36,745 nucleotides of DNA from Gynuella sp. (GCA_028282465.1 JANQHX010000028.1:1-36745), one strand, 5' to 3'; counted from the first letter of the stretch, positions 16,544 through 26,771 are shown. The notes: a model not told the origin generated them from the letters alone. Numbers and translations are program-made.

Positions 16544-19423
16544 ATGAATTTGCAGAAATGGCTTCTGGCCATCGTATTATCTCTATCACTGGTTGCCTGT
16601 GGTGGCGATTCTGGTAATGGGAGTGGTTCAAATGCAGGGCCTTCTAGCCCTGGCACTACAAATACTGATACCAGTAGCGGCACAGCTACTGATTCTGATA
16701 GCAACACTGAAACGGATTCAGACACTAATACCGATTCCGAAACGGATCCTGATTCAAACACTGAAACAGATACTAATACAGATTCCGAAACGGACTCAGG
16801 TTCAAATACTGAAACAGAAACAGATACCAGTACGGATTCAAGCACTAGCACCGATTCTCAAACTGACTCAGATACCGATTCTGATCAAAACACGGATACC
16901 GACACGGATGATTCAGATTCATTCAGACCTTATGTAACCCGTTGGTTGATAGAAAGTGAGGATGATACGCTGCCTACTCGTAACGCTGGCCATCAACTGA
17001 CTATCTATACCTCTCCTGATTTTGAATACAATTTCACCGTTGACTGGGGTGATGGCAATGTGACTGAAAATATTACAGAAGACTTTACTCATACTTATGA
17101 GCAACCTGGTACATACACAGTTTCGATTACAGGCTTGTACCCTCAACCTTATTTCCCAGAAGTAGAAGACTATGTCGGCGCACATCAATTATTGTCTGTA
17201 GAACAATGGGGTGACCAGGTTTGGCAATCTATGGCCCAAGCTTTTGCCGGTGCAATTAACTTAGAAATTAATGATCCAGAAGCTCCAGATTTATCTGAGG
17301 TGGAAAGTATGTATGGCACCTTCGCTTATGCCACTCACTTCAACAGCCCTATTGGGCATTGGGATGTGTCTAACGTCACCGACATGGAAGGTACTTTTTA
17401 TGAAGCAAGACAATTTAATCAGGATATCAGTGGTTGGACAGTTGATAAGGTGACGAACATGCGAGGTACGTTCGCCTTTGCTGAAAGTTTTGACCAAAAT
17501 ATCAGTGGCTGGGTTGTCGACAATGTAACAACATTGGACAGTACCTTCGCTGGCGCCAAAAACTTTAACCAAGACATCAGCAATTGGTCAGTTAATAACG
17601 TAACGGATATGGGCTACACCTTCTCATCTGCCATCAGCTTTAGTCACGATATAAGTGGCTGGTCTGTTGATAACGTTGAAGACATGACTGAAATGTTCTA
17701 TGAGGCAAAATTATTTAATCAGGATCTCAGCGGTTGGCAAATACAAAAAGTTCAAGACATGACCAATATGTTTTCTGAGTCTGGGCTGACATCGGATAAC
17801 TATACTGCCACTCTAATCGGGTGGGGTGCTCAAAGTGTTCAAGAAGAAGTGCAATTAAATGCGGGCTCGATATTATTTTTTGAGAATGCCCAGGCCGCTC
17901 GTGATGTACTAACTAATAATTTTGGATGGGAAATTACGGATGGCGGTGTGTACACGCCATTAGATTTCGGGAATGGGTCTTTTATTCTATTTGCCGGTTT
18001 GGAAGTGTCCCGTTTTCTTCCCATTATTTCAGGATATCCTATTGAGTGTCTCTCAGACGATTTACCAGAAGGGCTGGAAGTTAGAGCATCCGATGGCACT
18101 TGCGAAATTTTTGGTACACCCAATACCACTCAAGAATCAACATCCGCCACCGTCATTGCAACAGATGAGTTATCGGATGAAGTCAGTGTTTCGATCGACA
18201 TTGCTATCGAAAATGTTCAAGAGGGCGCTTTTGTCACCAGCTGGAAAACCAATAACCCAGGTGCCAGTGAAGACAATCAAATCACCATTTACACCAACCC
18301 GGAGTTTGCTTACAACTACAGCGTCAATTGGGGGGATGGTACGGTTACCGATAATTTAACAGGTGATCATGTCCATACTTATGCAGTTTCGGGCGAGTAC
18401 ACAGTGTCTATCACAGGAGACTTCCCACATCTATTCTTCCCCGAAACAACCGATAGCACTGAAACCGACTCTCTAAAACTGATGTTTGTTCATCAGTGGG
18501 GCACCCAAGCTTGGCTATCTATGGAACGAGCGTTTTACAACTGTGACTTCTTGCGAATTTTGGATTCTGCCGCACCGGATTTATCTCAGGTAACCAGCAT
18601 GAAGGGTATGTTTTTCTCTGCTAATTTCTTTAATAGCGATATTAGCCACTGGGATGTTTCAAATGTTTCAGACATAAGGTCTGTTTTCCAACAAGCGATC
18701 ACATTTAATCAACCTGTTGGACTTTGGGAAACCACTTCATTAGAGCAGGTAAGCAATGCTTTTAACAACGCACGAGCATTTAATCAGCCCTTGAACAATT
18801 GGAATCTTGAAAAAGTAACAAATACATTTGGCATGTTTAGAGGTGCTAGGCTATTTAACCAACCGTTAAATGAATGGAAAATTGGTAACGTGACCGAAAT
18901 GAGAACCATGTTTATGGAGGCTAGGGCGTTTAACCAAAATATTAGTTCATGGGATATGAGATCAGTTAAATTTGCGCAACAGATGTTTAGAGACGCAGAT
19001 GCTTTTAATCAACCCTTAAACGATTGGGAGTTTGAAAACCTGCTGGCCACTGTACAGATGTTTGAAAAAGCCGATTCATTTAATCAGCCCATAGGTAACT
19101 GGAACGTTTCTACGGTTTCTAATTTTTCCGAAATGTTCGATGGGGCAAAAGCATTCGATCAAAACTTAGCAGCCTGGAACATCTCTAATGCCACAAAAAT
19201 GAGGGGTATGTTTGCAGAAATTGCCCTGTCAGTAGAGAACTACGATGCGCTGCTCATAAGTTGGTCGCAACAGCAAGTGCAAAGAGGTGTTTCCTTACAC
19301 GCAGGCAAGAGCAAGTACAGTGCTGCAGCTGAGGCTGCTCGAAATACACTAACAAACGAGCCAAATAATTGGTCTATTCAAGATAATGGGTTAACCGAAG
19401 AGGTCACTTCACAACCTGAGTAA
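16544..19423 (+). CDS. lipoprotein with PKD-like domains and DUF285/BspA-type repeats
   Basis: A 959-residue surface lipoprotein. The signal peptide ends in LVAC with lipidated Cys19, and Gly at +2 favours outer-membrane sorting. An Asp/Thr/Ser-rich spacer covers 40-126. The body is two similar halves: a PKD-like domain (VDWGDGNV, later VNWGDGTV, each with HTY and YTVSITG), then DUF285 repeats of ~24-30 residues (F-N-Q-x-I-S-x-W then V-T-x-M). I count six repeats in the first half and eight in the second, separated by a putative Ig-like linker (LPEGLEVRASDGTCEIFGTP). Such proteins are cell-surface adhesins or ligand binders. The start has AAAGGATG. Confidence 0.88.
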   Translation: MNLQKWLLAIVLSLSLVACGGDSGNGSGSNAGPSSPGTTNTDTSSGTATDSDSNTETDSDTNTDSETDPDSNTETDTNTDSETDSGSNTETETDTSTDSSTSTDSQTDSDTDSDQNTDTDTDDSDSFRPYVTRWLIESEDDTLPTRNAGHQLTIYTSPDFEYNFTVDWGDGNVTENITEDFTHTYEQPGTYTVSITGLYPQPYFPEVEDYVGAHQLLSVEQWGDQVWQSMAQAFAGAINLEINDPEAPDLSEVESMYGTFAYATHFNSPIGHWDVSNVTDMEGTFYEARQFNQDISGWTVDKVTNMRGTFAFAESFDQNISGWVVDNVTTLDSTFAGAKNFNQDISNWSVNNVTDMGYTFSSAISFSHDISGWSVDNVEDMTEMFYEAKLFNQDLSGWQIQKVQDMTNMFSESGLTSDNYTATLIGWGAQSVQEEVQLNAGSILFFENAQAARDVLTNNFGWEITDGGVYTPLDFGNGSFILFAGLEVSRFLPIISGYPIECLSDDLPEGLEVRASDGTCEIFGTPNTTQESTSATVIATDELSDEVSVSIDIAIENVQEGAFVTSWKTNNPGASEDNQITIYTNPEFAYNYSVNWGDGTVTDNLTGDHVHTYAVSGEYTVSITGDFPHLFFPETTDSTETDSLKLMFVHQWGTQAWLSMERAFYNCDFLRILDSAAPDLSQVTSMKGMFFSANFFNSDISHWDVSNVSDIRSVFQQAITFNQPVGLWETTSLEQVSNAFNNARAFNQPLNNWNLEKVTNTFGMFRGARLFNQPLNEWKIGNVTEMRTMFMEARAFNQNISSWDMRSVKFAQQMFRDADAFNQPLNDWEFENLLATVQMFEKADSFNQPIGNWNVSTVSNFSEMFDGAKAFDQNLAAWNISNATKMRGMFAEIALSVENYDALLISWSQQQVQRGVSLHAGKSKYSAAAEAARNTLTNEPNNWSIQDNGLTEEVTSQPE
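16661..16921 (+). repeat. degenerate repeat encoding an Asp/Thr/Ser linker
   Basis: Short repeats such as GATTCCGAAACGGATTC encode residues 40-126 of the lipoprotein (TDSETD, TETDTN units). This is the same kind of spacer as in the di-heme protein at 9868-10176, in an otherwise unrelated gene. Confidence 0.85.
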
Positions 19424-19472
19424 TGTCTGTAACAACCGAGTTTCAGGCTTTGATATCTAGTAACTAAATAAC

Positions 19473-19507
19473 TAGCCCTGGCTGCCAATTCAGCCGGGGC
19501 TTTTTAT
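19473..19507 (+). terminator. terminator after the DUF285 lipoprotein gene
   Basis: AGCCCTGGCTG and CAGCCGGGGCT form an 11-bp stem with one mismatched position around CCAATT, followed by TTTTTATTT. It lies 50 bp after the stop. Confidence 0.8.
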
Positions 19508-19722
19508 TTAAAAATCAAAACAAATTTGAAACTAGTAAGGGTTGGTACCTAACTTGTTAACTGCTGCCAATTTTTGTTTAACGAGGCTGTAATAGTCAAA
19601 CTATCTAACAGCACCATAAATTCAGCCAAATAGGTTTAAAGTTGGTTGCTTTCGCTTACACATACCAACATTATTTTTGTATCTACTACACTGTAAAGCA
19701 TGAAACAGATCAGGTGTTTATT

Positions 19723-21924
19723 TTGAAGAGGTTGACGCTTGGCGTGCTAATTAATCAACTTCAAGGGGGTTATGTACGCCTAATTTGGCCTAAAATGGTT
19801 GAAACTGCTGAAGAGCTTAATGTAGATCTCATTTTATTTGCCGGGCATATTCCGGATATGTCATGGGATAACAATTATCAGCATGAACCCATGTATCACC
19901 TTTTAAATAAGAATAGAATTGATGGCGTTATTGTATTCTCAGCTCCATTGTCTTTAGCTACTCCTGAAAAATTCAAAGACATATTTAATAAAATTGAAGC
20001 GTTTCCTATTGTTTGCATTTCTCACAGAGTAGAACCACACCATCTGGTGGATCTAAGTAATGATTTAGGTGTGATTGAGGCGATTGAACATCTAGTTCAA
20101 GTTCACAACCGAAAACGTATTGCCATTGTGAAAGGCACCAAAGGTTTTATTGATAGCGAAGAAAGATTTGAGGCCTATAAATATGCGTTGGAAAAAAATA
20201 ATATTGAGTTTGACCCAAAACTAGTTGCGCATACCCAGTATACCCAAAGCTCTGCAGAAATTGCAGTGGAAGAAATGCTGTCACAAGTGCCCGACATTGA
20301 TGCTATATTTTGCGTCAATGATGATCTAGCCATGGGGGTAATGAGGCGAGTTAAGAAGCTTGGTTTTTCAATCCCTCATCAGATTTCAATCGTTGGCCAT
20401 GATGATATCACCGAGTGTAAATTTGTAAGTCCGCCTTTAGCTACTATATCACAACCAGGGGATGTTTTAGCCGAAAAAAGCATTACTGATCTAATTGAAA
20501 TTATTAAAGGCCATACACCAGAGGAGACGAAAGGGGCAACCAAGTTTATAGCGAGAGAATCCTGTGGTTGTCACTCTAGTGTTGTGCGAAACATGTTAGG
20601 TATTGATGATAGTAATTTAAAAGCCATATCTCTCACTGAGATATTGAGAGATTTTCCTGGCTCTCAGGAATTTTCAGATAAAATAAAAAAAGGCTTTGAT
20701 CTCATATTAAATAACCCTTCAGAACAGAGCTCGTACTTCAACATCTACTATGTATTACAAGAAGAAATAAAAGACAGTACTAATGCCGATTCACTCATTA
20801 AAAAACTTCATTTCTCATTGACCATTCTCAAGGAGAATTTGAAGAATTCGGATCACATAGAAATTGCGAAGGTTGAACACAATTTTACTATGTTGCGAGT
20901 ACTACTCAGTGAAGCTAAGCAAATAACCTCAAACTTGAATTCATTTGAAATGGCGAAAAGTTTTCATTTTATGGGTGCTGCCACTACTGATATTAGTAAT
21001 TCGCAAGACATGATGGAGTTTTATGAAGCTGTTAAGCGAAGAACTAAAGAATTGTCTATTTCAAGGTGTTGGCTAAGTTTCTATGAAGAACCTTTCACTT
21101 TTGATATTGGAGGTACTCTGAGTATTCCTGAATATTCTAACCTAATGGTCTATGTTCGTGATGAAGAGTTGGTCGATATTTATTCAAAAGAAAAGTTATT
21201 TAAAACAAAGGATCTACTTCCAGACTGGGTCTTTGAGAATGAAGCGACAATGAAGGTTGTTGTAATGCCGCTGTTTTTTGGTAAAACCCATTTTGGTTCT
21301 GTGGTTCTCAGCCTTTCAACCTTTGATGATATTGTTTACGAATCATTAAGAGAAGTTTTCAGTAGCGTGCTGTGGCGAATAAGGCTCACCGCTGAGTTGG
21401 AAGAGTCGAAATTGAAACTGGAGGCCACTAATGCAAAATTGGAGGAACTTTCAATCATTGACGACTTAACCGGTTTGCTGAATCGTAGAGGATTTTTAAC
21501 CGCAGCAGAACAATATTATAAAGACTGCCTGCGTTCAAGAAACTCATTTGTTTTAGCTTACGCTGACTTGAATGGATTAAAGGGAATAAATGATACCTTT
21601 GGCCACAATGTTGGTGACGAAGCTATTTGTGCAACCGCAAAATTATTGAAACAGTCCTTTAGAGAAGTTGATTTATTTAGTCGGCAGGGTGGTGATGAGT
21701 TTACAATACTTCTAAAAAATATGAAGTCAGAAGTGGAGTTTCAATTTTCACTGTCCAGACTAAATGAAAATATTAATAACTATAACAAAACTTCTGAAAA
21801 GCCTTTTTCGATCAGTTTAAGTATTGGTTGGGCTCGTTTCGATCCTGAAAACAGTAGTGATGTGAATATAGAGCAGCTAATGAAAGAAGCTGATGCTTGT
21901 ATGTATCGAAATAAGAAATTGTAA
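19723..21924 (+). CDS. LacI-like sensor domain fused to GGDEF diguanylate cyclase
   Basis: A 733-residue cytosolic enzyme predicted to make cyclic di-GMP. The N-terminus (~3-280) is a periplasmic-binding-protein/LacI-type sensor without a DNA-binding domain, with GVLINQLQGGY, NRKRIAIV, CVNDDLAMGVM and SIVGHDDI. A middle region of unclear type (~300-560) precedes a short coiled coil. GGDEF (~575-730) has RQGGDEF and an intact RxxD inhibitory site (REVD) five residues before it; no EAL follows. I chose the TTG at 19723 (K-R-L-T-L-G-V-L follows directly). A TTG at 19642 would add 27 residues. There is no signal peptide or membrane helix, so it should sense a cytosolic ligand. Confidence 0.87.
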   Translation: MKRLTLGVLINQLQGGYVRLIWPKMVETAEELNVDLILFAGHIPDMSWDNNYQHEPMYHLLNKNRIDGVIVFSAPLSLATPEKFKDIFNKIEAFPIVCISHRVEPHHLVDLSNDLGVIEAIEHLVQVHNRKRIAIVKGTKGFIDSEERFEAYKYALEKNNIEFDPKLVAHTQYTQSSAEIAVEEMLSQVPDIDAIFCVNDDLAMGVMRRVKKLGFSIPHQISIVGHDDITECKFVSPPLATISQPGDVLAEKSITDLIEIIKGHTPEETKGATKFIARESCGCHSSVVRNMLGIDDSNLKAISLTEILRDFPGSQEFSDKIKKGFDLILNNPSEQSSYFNIYYVLQEEIKDSTNADSLIKKLHFSLTILKENLKNSDHIEIAKVEHNFTMLRVLLSEAKQITSNLNSFEMAKSFHFMGAATTDISNSQDMMEFYEAVKRRTKELSISRCWLSFYEEPFTFDIGGTLSIPEYSNLMVYVRDEELVDIYSKEKLFKTKDLLPDWVFENEATMKVVVMPLFFGKTHFGSVVLSLSTFDDIVYESLREVFSSVLWRIRLTAELEESKLKLEATNAKLEELSIIDDLTGLLNRRGFLTAAEQYYKDCLRSRNSFVLAYADLNGLKGINDTFGHNVGDEAICATAKLLKQSFREVDLFSRQGGDEFTILLKNMKSEVEFQFSLSRLNENINNYNKTSEKPFSISLSIGWARFDPENSSDVNIEQLMKEADACMYRNKKL

Positions 21925-21984
21925 AGGAAGTAGTACGTTCTCCCTATAAAAACTAAAAGCCATCCATCTATCTTTCAGAGTAAC

Positions 21985-22012
21985 CCGCCCTTAGCTGGTG
22001 CCTTCAGGGCGG
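21985..22012. terminator. hairpin between two convergent genes
   Basis: CCGCCCT pairs with AGGGCGG around a 14-base loop, between the GGDEF gene and the convergent large secreted protein gene. The T-run after it is broken, so it is a probable rather than certain terminator. Confidence 0.45.
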
Positions 22013-22034
22013 ATAGTTCAGGTTTTGATTTTAT

Positions 22035-25000
22035 CTAGCTATCATTTCCATTGTGATCAAGACTCAAATTGTCTTGGTGCATACACATGTATTCAATATA
22101 AGAATAATTGCAATAGTAATCATTGTAGTGGCTTACGTCTCCGTCAGGGCCATTGTATTCCCATAATAACCAGCAATCTTCTTGATAATCTCCATTGGGC
22201 TCAGGAATAGTGGTTAAGTCGGATGCCCACCAGTCTTGACCCGCGGTCGATACCCAATCCCTTTGAGCTGCATTGACTGGAGCGTAGCTATTCATTGGAA
22301 TTTCTTCTGCTGCTGAATCTTGAGGTTTACTGTGGTAAATGCCTAATGGCCCTAAGTTCGTGCTGTGTCCTTGATTATTCGCAAATTCCCTCGCTAGGAT
22401 GAAATCGTCTCTGCTTCGAGGTGCAAATAACTCTAAACCGACATCTTTACAGGAATTAGAATCTCCGTTTTTGTAGGTTCTTGTTCCATTGGTAATTTGT
22501 AAAAAAGTCCAGCCTCCTTCACCTGTTGTCATATCACAATAAACCTGGACTACCGGGATTGGGCCGTCACCATCCGTGTCTATTTCATAAAAACCGTTAG
22601 AGGTGATTCCAGAGTCTCGTAACTCTTTGCAGGACCTTGAATAGGTATGAGTTGTTGGTGAGGTTTCGCTGGTTTCCATGTCGGCAATTGAAAGGGCAAA
22701 CCCAGGGTCGCTTGTTAACAACAAATCTAACATACAAGACTCTAGTAGTTCCGATGATACCACTCCTGCATTTCTACAAACTTCTTCAGCCCAATTTCGC
22801 TGTTCCATATCAAAGTCATTCACATCATAAACGGTGTGAGGAAAAAACTGCCCGGGTTCAGGTGCGAAATCTAAAGGCCCTTCATTATGATTGTAATCAA
22901 ACAATGATTCAGTTTCTGTGCGAATTAACCAACCCTGTTGTTCATGGTACGCAAAACAATCAAAGGCTTGGCAATTGTATAATTCGTTAAAACCAGGGGG
23001 GGAGGGTAATAACGTGCCATCACGTAATTTAAAATCGTCAGTTGGGTTACCATTAAAGTTACCTAAAACACCCACCAATTCGCCGGTGTTTATTTGAGGT
23101 GGTGTCAGCGATAGATTTAAATGGCCTCGGGCAAATGACACAGTTCCGTCAGCGCCGTTCTCCCAAATTACGCGGTAACTATTTTCATTAATACGAGTTA
23201 ACGTGGATGAACTATTGGGTAAAGCCAATTGTTCACCAATGGTTAGGGAGGTAGGGTTGCCGTTTAACATGATGTTGCTGCCACTTGTTGGAATTTGTGA
23301 GGAGTCATAAAACCCAAGTCGGTCACCATGTACGTTCATCGCAATAGCACTATTGACAGTGACAGATCGAGTCCCCCATTCAACTTGCCGCGCCTGAACT
23401 TCAAATTCGTTGTTGTCATTTTCCCAGCGGGACAGTACGAATTCACCTTTGGCTTGGAAATCAAATTTCACTCTGTCAAAACTATATAGGTGAGGGTCTC
23501 CGCTACTTTGCCCGGGGTCTTTACACTCCAATGTAATGGGTACGGTGTGGCTATAACCGTAGGCAATGATATTTAAAGTATGTTGACTTGAGCCTTTAGC
23601 AGTGCACTTTCGAGTACCTGTTATCGAAGCCCATGAATCAGCTGGTATTGTTGAACTGATTGGCGTTACGGTAAAACCGTTGATGCTATTGCTGGTTACC
23701 ACATCCTGATTGACATTATTTTTAACGCTAAAGTTTGCCACAGCGGTTTGTCCTACGGAGGCACTGAGTGACATTGAATTAGGATTAATTATTAATGCAC
23801 GGCAGCTTAAAGATACATCTACATCGCTGGTATCATTTGTAGTGGTGTTCCTTAGAGTCAATTTTCCTTCGTAATCCACAATAGAATCTGGGCAGCTAAA
23901 TTCTAAATTATGAATTTTAGAAGTGTTTTCTGGAACGGTAAAAGCTCCACTCGGAGCAATTAGCCAATCGTAAGTCTCTTCGAATACGTAGGACGCTTCC
24001 GAAGCGACTAAATTACTCACTGATATTTCTGTTGACTCTTGGGTGCCTGGAAATAATGTTTGTTCAACAGGGTTTGGTGTAATGATCAAGTCTGACATAG
24101 TAGCCACTTCAATTTGAATATCGGGTGAGACGGCTGGTTTGAACAATGAATAAATTGAGTTTAAGAAGGGTAAATAGTAGAGCTGAGCTCTAAAGTCTTT
24201 TAACCCTTCTTCCCCAGGTTGTGGTGTATAAGTGAATCTCGGATTTCTTCCAGCAGATGCCATTTCTGAAAAAAGACCAGTGCCTGAGTCGCGCGTCCAG
24301 ATTTCCATATGAGTCCAAGGGTCTGCCCAATCTAAAATAAACTGATCATCCCAAGTAGAAATCACCGCTTCTAAATCAATTGAGCCCGGATAGCTGTCAT
24401 AAAGAGGATGACCTTCTTCAAACCCACCAACATAAACCTTATGAGACGAAGTTTTTAAATCACTTATTTGTGGCCATGTGTTGTTAATGTCGATGATTTT
24501 TATCTCAGGGTCTGAGTTAACAATGCTGACAGAGTCTTCAACACCCAATGCCTTTAAGACAAATTTAATAAGACCACCTGGGGATACTTCTCTAATAATG
24601 AAAATAACATTTTCAATGGTATCGGTACCTTCCATTCCTTTATAGGATTCATGGCCTTGGTCTAAAATGAAATAACTAGGCACAGTAACTTTTCTTCCAA
24701 TAGACAATCGTTGCACTGGCGCTTTGACATCAACCAACGACAGCTTAGTCCAATCGGTACCTGGTGTGACTGGCCAAGTCCCAGGAACAAAAGACAATAC
24801 CAAACCACCGTCTACACCTGTTTTAGCGCCAATCGTGACACTGCTGTCTCCCATAATCGGATCAATTAAATTCATCTTTGGATCTAAATTTAATGGATCA
24901 ATATTAGAAATCAGTTCCGCCGCTGCATTGGCATAAGTGAACCCACCCATGGCACCCATGTGGGCTGAAAATATGGGTGACTCAAAAACATGATCTTCAA

Positions 25001-26771
25001 TGTCTGTTTCTAGAGAGGCTTGTACGAAACCATCCACAAATATATGCGGCACCAAGGTTGCCCAGCCTGCTAAAGGGTAACCACCGAGTGACTTAGGCTT
25101 AATAATTGGGATTTTGCATTTCATGGAATAAGCAAAGTCTAGTAGCTCTGCTCGCGCATCCGCTTCAAGGGTCGCTCTTACCGTGAACAGTGCTAATACA
25201 CCATTGTTTATTTTTAATCTAACTGCAGTGTCTGCGAACGTGTCCCAGTCCACTCTGAACTCACATTTAATTGGGTTGCTAGTCACTGATGAGAGTTCGG
25301 TTACTGAACTATTAATTGGCTGGCCTTCGACAGAGCCAAATGACTCTCCCGACAAGGGAGATTGCCCGGAAAGAGAATCAACTTTTTGTAGGTAGTTAGT
25401 TAGAGACTCTCCATTAAAATCTACATCCAATTCATTATACACATCAGCTAACTGCGGCAGCTCACCAATTACTTCGATGTGGCTATTGTATTGAATGGCT
25501 TCAATAACTTTGATCGAGCCCCGGCCGGCATTGACCAAAACATCTCCTGGTTTAGGCATTGGATTATTGATTAAGTAATCACGGCTGAGTTTTAACGTAC
25601 CATTTGGAAGAGGGGTGTTTTCATCATAGTCGGGATCACTTCCGGGGGCCCAAACATCATCAACCTCATAAGACAAATCCAGTAACTCTTCATCTTTAAC
25701 GGGTTTAGCATCCGATTTTATTTGTGCAATTATTGCAGTGGTCATTGCTGGCACATGCAAAACATCTAACACTAATTCTGCGGTGATTAACGCTGAGCCT
25801 AAATCTGCATTAGAAATAGCATAACCATTTTGTATATCAACACTGCTTGGGTTTGATGAAGACCAACGGACATGAACAGGTTGTCCGTCTACAGTGGCAC
25901 TAATAGGAATTTTTTGATTTGTGCCGTTGAAAAATAATGTAGTGGGCTCAATTTTAACTACAGGTATGTCATCAGTATTTCTCAATACATTCACTGTTGC
26001 ATTGGCAGTAAGTTCTTCACCACTAAAAAACGTAGAAGCAGTAATCTCAACACTTCCTGGTAGTGGAGTGGCTTTTACCAACCCGCTAGTGACACTTGCA
26101 ATTTGAGTGTTACTACTTTCCCATAAAATTATGTTCGGTATGCCAATGGCCGGCTCTTTTAATCCGGATGGCCATACCCAATACACATTTGCACTTAGTC
26201 GACCTGAATCGCCAGCTTTTAGATTCAATTCTTCAGGAGATATTTCTAGAACAGCTTTGGGCTCCTCATGGGCGGCAATATTGATCATGGCCCTGCCAAT
26301 CAGTACTTCACCGTTATAGGTGGTTTTAGCAGTTAACGTCACTCTGCCACTGTCGCCAATAACGGTAACTAGCCCACTTCTAGTGACTTCAGCTAGCGCT
26401 CTGTTATTAATTGACCAAGAAATCCGGGAATCGGATGCCTTGCCAGCTTTTTTAGTATCAGTAATTTGTGATTTATACTGATTGGATATTTCAGAAGAGC
26501 TAATTGTATCGTCAGGACAAATAACCTGAATCTTTGACATAGGAAACTCAGAATTCACTGATGCGTAAAACTGCTTTCTTTCACCTTTTTTCATAGTTGC
26601 TGTAGAAGGTGATATTGATAGGGTAGGTTTATTGCAGTTATTTGAACTGGCATTGCTATTTACCTCCAATGCCAATGCATTAGATTGAAACATAAATAGC
26701 AATATGCTTGCCCACAATAAACTCTTAGATGTACTAAGAATGATTGAAATATTTGTTACGTTAAAACGCAT
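22035..26771 (-). CDS. giant secreted protein: bacterial Ig-like, von Willebrand D and fibrinogen-like regions
   Basis: A 1578-residue exported protein. The signal peptide ends near NALA-LEV (~35). Residues ~47-345 contain three Ig-like (Big_2-type) units (PSTATMKKGERKQFYA, SPEELNLKAGDSG, EPTTLFFNG). A long unassigned region follows. Residues ~1090-1270 form a von Willebrand D-type domain (SSGDPHLYSFDRVKFDFQAK, LVGVLGNFNGNPTDDF). The C-terminus (~1377-1578) resembles a fibrinogen-related domain (SRSCKELRDSG, DTDGDGPIPVVQVYCDMTT, GGWTFLQ) with many cysteines. These are extracellular adhesion and binding folds. A Ca2+ or ligand role is inference. The start has AAAGGAGA. Confidence 0.85.
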   Translation of the reverse strand: MRFNVTNISIILSTSKSLLWASILLFMFQSNALALEVNSNASSNNCNKPTLSISPSTATMKKGERKQFYASVNSEFPMSKIQVICPDDTISSSEISNQYKSQITDTKKAGKASDSRISWSINNRALAEVTRSGLVTVIGDSGRVTLTAKTTYNGEVLIGRAMINIAAHEEPKAVLEISPEELNLKAGDSGRLSANVYWVWPSGLKEPAIGIPNIILWESSNTQIASVTSGLVKATPLPGSVEITASTFFSGEELTANATVNVLRNTDDIPVVKIEPTTLFFNGTNQKIPISATVDGQPVHVRWSSSNPSSVDIQNGYAISNADLGSALITAELVLDVLHVPAMTTAIIAQIKSDAKPVKDEELLDLSYEVDDVWAPGSDPDYDENTPLPNGTLKLSRDYLINNPMPKPGDVLVNAGRGSIKVIEAIQYNSHIEVIGELPQLADVYNELDVDFNGESLTNYLQKVDSLSGQSPLSGESFGSVEGQPINSSVTELSSVTSNPIKCEFRVDWDTFADTAVRLKINNGVLALFTVRATLEADARAELLDFAYSMKCKIPIIKPKSLGGYPLAGWATLVPHIFVDGFVQASLETDIEDHVFESPIFSAHMGAMGGFTYANAAAELISNIDPLNLDPKMNLIDPIMGDSSVTIGAKTGVDGGLVLSFVPGTWPVTPGTDWTKLSLVDVKAPVQRLSIGRKVTVPSYFILDQGHESYKGMEGTDTIENVIFIIREVSPGGLIKFVLKALGVEDSVSIVNSDPEIKIIDINNTWPQISDLKTSSHKVYVGGFEEGHPLYDSYPGSIDLEAVISTWDDQFILDWADPWTHMEIWTRDSGTGLFSEMASAGRNPRFTYTPQPGEEGLKDFRAQLYYLPFLNSIYSLFKPAVSPDIQIEVATMSDLIITPNPVEQTLFPGTQESTEISVSNLVASEASYVFEETYDWLIAPSGAFTVPENTSKIHNLEFSCPDSIVDYEGKLTLRNTTTNDTSDVDVSLSCRALIINPNSMSLSASVGQTAVANFSVKNNVNQDVVTSNSINGFTVTPISSTIPADSWASITGTRKCTAKGSSQHTLNIIAYGYSHTVPITLECKDPGQSSGDPHLYSFDRVKFDFQAKGEFVLSRWENDNNEFEVQARQVEWGTRSVTVNSAIAMNVHGDRLGFYDSSQIPTSGSNIMLNGNPTSLTIGEQLALPNSSSTLTRINENSYRVIWENGADGTVSFARGHLNLSLTPPQINTGELVGVLGNFNGNPTDDFKLRDGTLLPSPPGFNELYNCQAFDCFAYHEQQGWLIRTETESLFDYNHNEGPLDFAPEPGQFFPHTVYDVNDFDMEQRNWAEEVCRNAGVVSSELLESCMLDLLLTSDPGFALSIADMETSETSPTTHTYSRSCKELRDSGITSNGFYEIDTDGDGPIPVVQVYCDMTTGEGGWTFLQITNGTRTYKNGDSNSCKDVGLELFAPRSRDDFILAREFANNQGHSTNLGPLGIYHSKPQDSAAEEIPMNSYAPVNAAQRDWVSTAGQDWWASDLTTIPEPNGDYQEDCWLLWEYNGPDGDVSHYNDYYCNYSYIEYMCMHQDNLSLDHNGNDS

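Noticed and set aside
16522-16851. 109-residue minus-strand ORF rich in VSVSES
   Set aside because: Antisense of the Asp/Thr/Ser linker in the DUF285 lipoprotein.
22637-22990. 117-residue plus-strand ORF within the giant secreted protein
   Set aside because: Lies opposite the C-terminal part of the real gene and has no domain or ribosome site.
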